From an uncultured Christensenella sp. (GTDB lineage Bacteria > Bacillota > Clostridia > Christensenellales > UBA3700), in assembly GCA_910577845.1 (NCBI GenBank), contig CAJTNA010000005.1, positions 11,682 through 75,681 of the forward strand: a stretch of DNA of 64,000 bases, read 5' to 3'. The notes below the pieces were generated by a model, which made no database searches, was not told the origin of the DNA, and saw only the letters and a program-made list of their open reading frames with translations. The stretch's first letter is position 1, and every line of letters starts with the position of its first letter. Of the stretch, positions 60,311-64,000 are shown one piece after another. Position numbers and translations under genes: made by a program.

Positions 60311-60346
60311 AATAACACCTTGCCATACTGCAAGGTATTATTTTTT
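60311..60346. terminator. terminator between the Wzy-like gene and gpsA
   Basis: AATAACACCTTGC/GCAAGGTATTATT (one mismatch) with loop CATACT, followed by T6. It can serve both convergent genes. No gene lies between 60271 and 60537. Confidence 0.75.
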
Positions 60347-60537
60347 ATATTTATTATTTATATCCATTAATTATTATATTTTTATCTAATTATTAGTAGT
60401 TAATTATTATGTGTTTTCTAATTTTATCAAGTCGTTTTTTTAATACTCTTATTAAGTCCAATTATGTTCAAAACAATTGACTTATGTTAAATTAAACTTA
60501 ATTTTTATATTATTTTACTTAAATGTATGTTCTGTAT

Positions 60538-61509
60538 TCAACTATATTTTTCCGTTTTAACTGACCTATTAAACAATGACGCTAAAGTATCCTTCAAGTT
60601 TGCTTTTTCAAAAATTATTTGATATACGGCTTCAGTTATTGGCATATCTACATTTAATTGCAACGCTTTTTTATATACAGCTTCTGAAGTTTTTACACCC
60701 TCTGCCAGTTTATCAAACGGCAAACCTAAAGCTAATTTTTCACCAAAATTACGGTTATTTGAATACTTAGAAAACAAAGTCGTTTCATAATCGCCTAAAT
60801 GCGTTAAGCCATAGGCAGTATAACCATCTCCGCCCATTGCTGTTATAAACTTTGATACCTCAAAAGCCCCCCTAACCATAAGCGGTCCTTTCATTGCACT
60901 ATATCCCAAGCCGTCTAAAACTCCAGCACAAATGCCCATAATATTTTTACAAGCAGCACCTATCTCATTGCCAATAATGTCATCACCATAATAAAACCTA
61001 ATCAACTCACTAGCCAAATTATCAACTAATAAATATGTCAATTCCTTATTATAGCTATCAATAGTCATACAATTAGGGATGTTGCGTGTAAAGTCTTGTA
61101 TATGTCCAGGCCCTAACCAAACTGCAATATTGTTTTTGTCAACCCCCTCTTCAATACATACCTCTGTCAATCTCTTGCCACTAGGTGTTTCCAACCCTTT
61201 CATACAAAGAATAATTTTTTTATCTGCAATGTTATAATTTGCAACTATATCACGCACAAATTCCCTCAAATTTTGAGAAGATATACTAATTATAATAATT
61301 TCAGCAAAATCAATAGCTTCAGTAAGATTACTTGTCAAAATAATTTTATCATTAAGACTGACATATTCATTTTTTCTTGTACTTTGCAAATTTTGGAATG
61401 CGTTACTTGACGCTCGGCCATACAAACAAGTATCATAACCTTTTTTATCAGATAAATACCAACTTATAAATGAACCCCAACGTCCACAACCTAACACAGA
61501 AAATTTCAT
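60538..61509 (-). CDS. gpsA: glycerol-3-phosphate dehydrogenase [NAD(P)+]
   Basis: A protein of about 323 residues starting MKFSVLGCGRWGSFISWYLS (Rossmann motif). It has the catalytic Lys in NEIGAACKNIMGICAGVLDG, KGLETPSGKRL and GVLDGLGYSAMKGPLMVRG. It reduces dihydroxyacetone phosphate to sn-glycerol-3-phosphate for phospholipid synthesis. The ATG at 61509 with AAGGGA upstream is preferred over an in-frame start at 61533. The normal Firmicutes neighbours (plsY, der) are not adjacent here. Confidence 0.94.
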   Translation of the reverse strand: MKFSVLGCGRWGSFISWYLSDKKGYDTCLYGRASSNAFQNLQSTRKNEYVSLNDKIILTSNLTEAIDFAEIIIISISSQNLREFVRDIVANYNIADKKIILCMKGLETPSGKRLTEVCIEEGVDKNNIAVWLGPGHIQDFTRNIPNCMTIDSYNKELTYLLVDNLASELIRFYYGDDIIGNEIGAACKNIMGICAGVLDGLGYSAMKGPLMVRGAFEVSKFITAMGGDGYTAYGLTHLGDYETTLFSKYSNNRNFGEKLALGLPFDKLAEGVKTSEAVYKKALQLNVDMPITEAVYQIIFEKANLKDTLASLFNRSVKTEKYS

Positions 61510-61593
61510 AATATTTCCCTTTAATACAACCAATTTTTTTGTTTTTTATATGTTAAAATAATTGTAACACATTTTACCAAAATTTGCAAGAAC

Positions 61594-61965
61594 TTATTTT
61601 AAATTCATTTCCGCTTTTATCTCTTTTATTCGCTGAGCATTTATCAATGCTTGTTTGTCCCATTCAGCAATATTATGATGACATTGTATCTCAAGCCTTT
61701 CACACCTCAAATGCTCATTGATAACCTTGTCATAATCTTGAAACCAATCCTCAATAGCTTGCATTTCATTAGCTAAATTTATCAAATAGTCACGATTTTT
61801 GATGTGTTTTTTATAACTTTTCTCGTCATAAACTATCTTATTATTAACTATTTTTGCAAACATTAATTTGCTTCTATCTATGTCAAAATCCTCATCCAAA
61901 AACCCTGCTTTTTTTACTGAACTTATCTCAATCACTTTGCTATCTTTATTAACTTTTATAAACAT
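61594..61965 (-). CDS. hypothetical protein, possible phage-tail accessory
   Basis: A 123-residue protein. It begins FIKVNKDSKVIEISSV and has a charged helical C-terminal half (DYLINLANEMQAIEDWFQDY, then DKQALINAQRIKEIKAEM). Small proteins of this shape follow tail or baseplate genes in Firmicutes phages, and this one starts directly after such a gene (one base between them). GGAGG precedes the ATG. I cannot assign a family with certainty. Confidence 0.6.
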   Translation of the reverse strand: MFIKVNKDSKVIEISSVKKAGFLDEDFDIDRSKLMFAKIVNNKIVYDEKSYKKHIKNRDYLINLANEMQAIEDWFQDYDKVINEHLRCERLEIQCHHNIAEWDKQALINAQRIKEIKAEMNLK

Positions 61966-61966
61966 A

Positions 61967-63004
61967 TTATTCCTCCAAAATTATAAAATCATAATCGTAT
62001 CTATTGTCTTCACCAGATTCCATTGCTTCAACATATATATCATAAATTTCACCAGCTGTAACTTGATTTACTAATGTAACAGTCGTTACCTCATTTATCC
62101 TTGCGTCATTTGCAGCCATATTTTTATCGCTAAATTTTCTTGAGCGAATACCCAATTTTTTAACTTGAACACCTAAATAAATCGTTGAAATAGTAAGTAT
62201 TAGTTTTCCACTAACTGGTATATCTATAAAGCCAATCTTAGCAAACCCCGAACCTGTTGTATACATAGACGAACCGCTTTCCCTATATATTCTCTTACCA
62301 AATCTATTATTAATGTATTTAGAGTTATAAATTCCCAATTCAGTTTCATTAAACTCGTTTGCTACATTTTCCAGTTTAACTGTACTATTCTCTAATGTCG
62401 CAATTTTTTCCACTGAGGAGTCAATTGTTGTGCCGTGTTCACCTAATGTGGTGTTTACAGAACTAATTTCACTATCAATTAGATTTTTATAATTTGACAT
62501 TGTGTTATTCACTAAATCAAATGCCTCATTTACTTTATCACCAACCAAATTAGGTATAGTGTTAAGCTTAATTTGCAATTCGTCAATAGCATTTTCAACC
62601 TTTCCAACCACTGTCAAAGCATAGTCAAAAAAGTCTTGTTTATCCTCATTATCCAAAGCTACTGAAGCAAGTATAGACTCTTTTATTACAAATAGTGGGT
62701 CTCTAGCAATAAGTGAACGGCTAAGCAAACTTTCCTCCTCTATAGACATAATCACCATTTGAACATATACCTCGCCAGTATATTCTGTGATACCACGTGG
62801 CAAAATTACCTCATATTCCTTGTCTGCAATACGCACTAGTCTTTGACTAATATATTTCACATTGCGAGGGCAAGAAAATTCCAAATAATAATTTACCCCG
62901 TCCATTTCTTCCTCTAAACTTACAGTAACCCTAATTTTTCCACAATCTTGCGGAACGTCTTGAGTTTCTGCTTGCAAAACGCCATTTTTAAAATACTTTA
63001 TCAT
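61967..63004 (-). CDS. phage baseplate/tail-fibre-like protein (BppU-type N terminus)
   Basis: A 345-residue protein. The N-terminal beta domain (about 1-115; FKNGVLQAETQDVPQDCGKI, then VNYYLEFSCPRNVKYISQRL) resembles baseplate upper protein domains. A central coiled-coil stretch (about 125-225; VENAIDELQIKLNTIPNLVG, then ISSVNTTLGEHGTTIDSSVE) would trimerise, and a C-terminal beta domain follows. It pairs with the 61594 gene. No other phage gene is seen in the window. Similar proteins also occur outside phages. GGAG precedes the ATG. Confidence 0.6.
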   Translation of the reverse strand: MIKYFKNGVLQAETQDVPQDCGKIRVTVSLEEEMDGVNYYLEFSCPRNVKYISQRLVRIADKEYEVILPRGITEYTGEVYVQMVIMSIEEESLLSRSLIARDPLFVIKESILASVALDNEDKQDFFDYALTVVGKVENAIDELQIKLNTIPNLVGDKVNEAFDLVNNTMSNYKNLIDSEISSVNTTLGEHGTTIDSSVEKIATLENSTVKLENVANEFNETELGIYNSKYINNRFGKRIYRESGSSMYTTGSGFAKIGFIDIPVSGKLILTISTIYLGVQVKKLGIRSRKFSDKNMAANDARINEVTTVTLVNQVTAGEIYDIYVEAMESGEDNRYDYDFIILEE

Positions 63005-63506
63005 AAAAACTCCTTTTTATTTTTATGCTATCACAGCTAAATATAATTACAATATTTTTATGACAAAATTCTTTCCTATCAAATACTCAAATTGATATTA
63101 ATCTTATATTGTAAATATTAAATAATAACATATTACATTTTTAAAAATTACAGTCTTATATACTTATTGTGTATCATTTTGTGATGATTTTATTAATGAT
63201 ACCATCAATCTAAAAATTGATATATCATTTTTATATTTTAGTATTTTTAATTTAATAATCATAATAAATAAAATTACCTATTAAAAAGATTTGGCACTTA
63301 AAACTAAAAAGACATTATTTAATCAAGCAAAATTTAAAAATTTATCAACTAAATACAAATTATAAATTAATTCAATTTTATAACACCAATTAATAGCTAA
63401 CATATTAAAAAACAACAAGATACCAATTGGTATCTTGTTTGTTTAATATCTTTTTATATTAGATTTTTTATAAAAATTTAATATATAATCTAGTTTGTTT
63501 TTTTTA
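63005..63506. other. gene-free gap with palindromic terminator
   Basis: A perfect 24-nt palindrome (ACAAGATACCAA and its complement, 63415-63438) with T-rich flanks on both sides can terminate the minus-strand dockerin gene. The other 400 bases are AT-rich with no gene recognised. Confidence 0.6.
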
Positions 63507-64000
63507 TCAAATAAAATCTGATATATCTAGTCTGCCACAAGCTGTTTCCCACAATAGTTGTGCGTCTGAATTTGTTGCTAACTTACCCTTGTTTAGTATT
63601 AATGATGCTAGCTTTGCCTCTATCCTTATATTTTCAAACACCTCTTTGTCATTTACTATTTGTCTTATTACATTTACGTCTGCGGTGTTTACCTTGCCGT
63701 CCCCAGTTATATCACCTAATACAGATAAATAGATTTCCTCTGTTTGCTCATCTTCGTGATTTACTACTACTCTCCAACCTGTTCCTATTGGCATTTCGTT
63801 TTTATCTCTTAACAAGCTTTCATTTATTCCACTTGCTACAGCTCCATTCTCTATTATTGCTTTACTTCCATTGTATATAGATATTTGATTACTTTCTACC
63901 TTCAAGTTTTCCATAAACTCAAATACTGTTGTATTTGGGGCTATATTACCAATTATCAACTTGTTATCATTATTATTACTTATTACTTCACTATCGTTTG
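63507..64000 (-). CDS. dockerin-domain protein, C-terminal part (5' end beyond window)
   Basis: The frame stays open to the window edge, so this is the C-terminal 164 or so residues of a longer protein. An Asn-rich linker and a beta domain (WRVVVNHEDEQTEEIYLSVL) are followed by a type I dockerin-like module. The first calcium loop is GDITGDGKVNTADVNVIRQ (Asp, Asp, Asn and Asp in the EF-hand-like positions); the second half (KGKLATNSDAQLLWETACG) is degenerate. Such modules attach enzymes or surface proteins to cohesins or serve in other calcium-dependent binding. No cohesin is seen in the window. Confidence 0.8.
   Translation of the reverse strand, partial: NDSEVISNNNDNKLIIGNIAPNTTVFEFMENLKVESNQISIYNGSKAIIENGAVASGINESLLRDKNEMPIGTGWRVVVNHEDEQTEEIYLSVLGDITGDGKVNTADVNVIRQIVNDKEVFENIRIEAKLASLILNKGKLATNSDAQLLWETACGRLDISDFI

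Noticed and set aside
61594..63004. Intact prophage
   Set aside because: Only two tail-like genes; no integrase, terminase, capsid, portal or lysis genes in 64 kb.

Overview
The window is AT-rich (roughly 30 % G+C by eye) bacterial chromosome from a low-GC Gram-positive lineage. The Clostridia-like traits are an hrcA-grpE-dnaK-dnaJ operon with a CIRCE element, ecfA1-ecfA2-ecfT-truA-rplM-rpsI synteny, a large Firmicutes-type SRP RNA, a CwlD-like amidase, DUF512 next to der, DUF1540, and many LxGC lipoproteins. TGA is used as a stop, for example in lysS and the ferredoxin. Several glycoside hydrolases (GH29, GH2, GH20, GH31) and a dockerin protein suggest an uncultured, anaerobic, glycan-using gut organism; the exact taxon cannot be read from the sequence.

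Layout. 1-5.5 kb: a GH29 fucosidase runs off the left edge, then the ECF energy-coupling module, truA, and the L13/S9 ribosomal operon with a strong promoter and a structured leader. 5.5-7.6 kb is an accessory patch: a decayed 64-nt ecfT-like fragment, a lipoprotein divergent from an XRE regulator, and an almost perfect 248-bp tandem repeat full of hairpins. 7.6-16.3 kb: lysS, greA, a 2[4Fe-4S] ferredoxin, a hemolysin III/TrhA-like membrane protein, two flavoproteins and typA. 16.4-19.9 kb: a Phd/PIN toxin-antitoxin pair, the SRP RNA gene (no ORF covers it), two duplicated XRE regulators divergent from a YpsA-like SLOG protein, and a cwlD-like amidase. 20-24.8 kb: the class I heat-shock operon. 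25.3-35.2 kb: LacZ-type GH2, a glmU-acetyltransferase/glmM fusion, a Gfo/Idh/MocA oxidoreductase, a PAP2 phosphatase and a lipoprotein. 35-42 kb: an Asn/Ser-rich protein, rsmI, bioY under a BirA-type operator, rubredoxin, a LOG-like protein and GH20. 42.6-47.2 kb: a P1B-ATPase with a cysteine-rich repeat tail, its CsoR-like repressor, and GH31. 47.4-56.7 kb: an Isf-like flavoprotein, an aminotransferase, der, DUF512, peptidase E, a serine-protease lipoprotein beside a pseudoprotease lipoprotein, a DUF4380-like protein, an XRE regulator and a small kinase. 56.8-64 kb: DUF1540, a lipoprotein, an O-antigen-ligase-type protein, gpsA, a phage-tail-like gene pair and a dockerin protein cut by the right edge.

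How the genes fit together. The ECF module near the left edge probably energises several S-components, including the BirA-regulated BioY 34 kb away. The fusion protein would carry out two consecutive steps to GlcNAc-1-phosphate for peptidoglycan. GH20 and the other glycosidases would supply sugars. CsoR and the ATPase form a metal-efflux unit.

Most unusual items: the GlmU-acetyltransferase/GlmM fusion, which lacks the uridylyltransferase domain; the 248-bp hairpin array; a 13-nt intergenic motif present five times; and the protease/pseudoprotease pair. No CRISPR array, insertion sequence, rRNA or intact tRNA was recognised. Regions called gene-free were judged by eye only.
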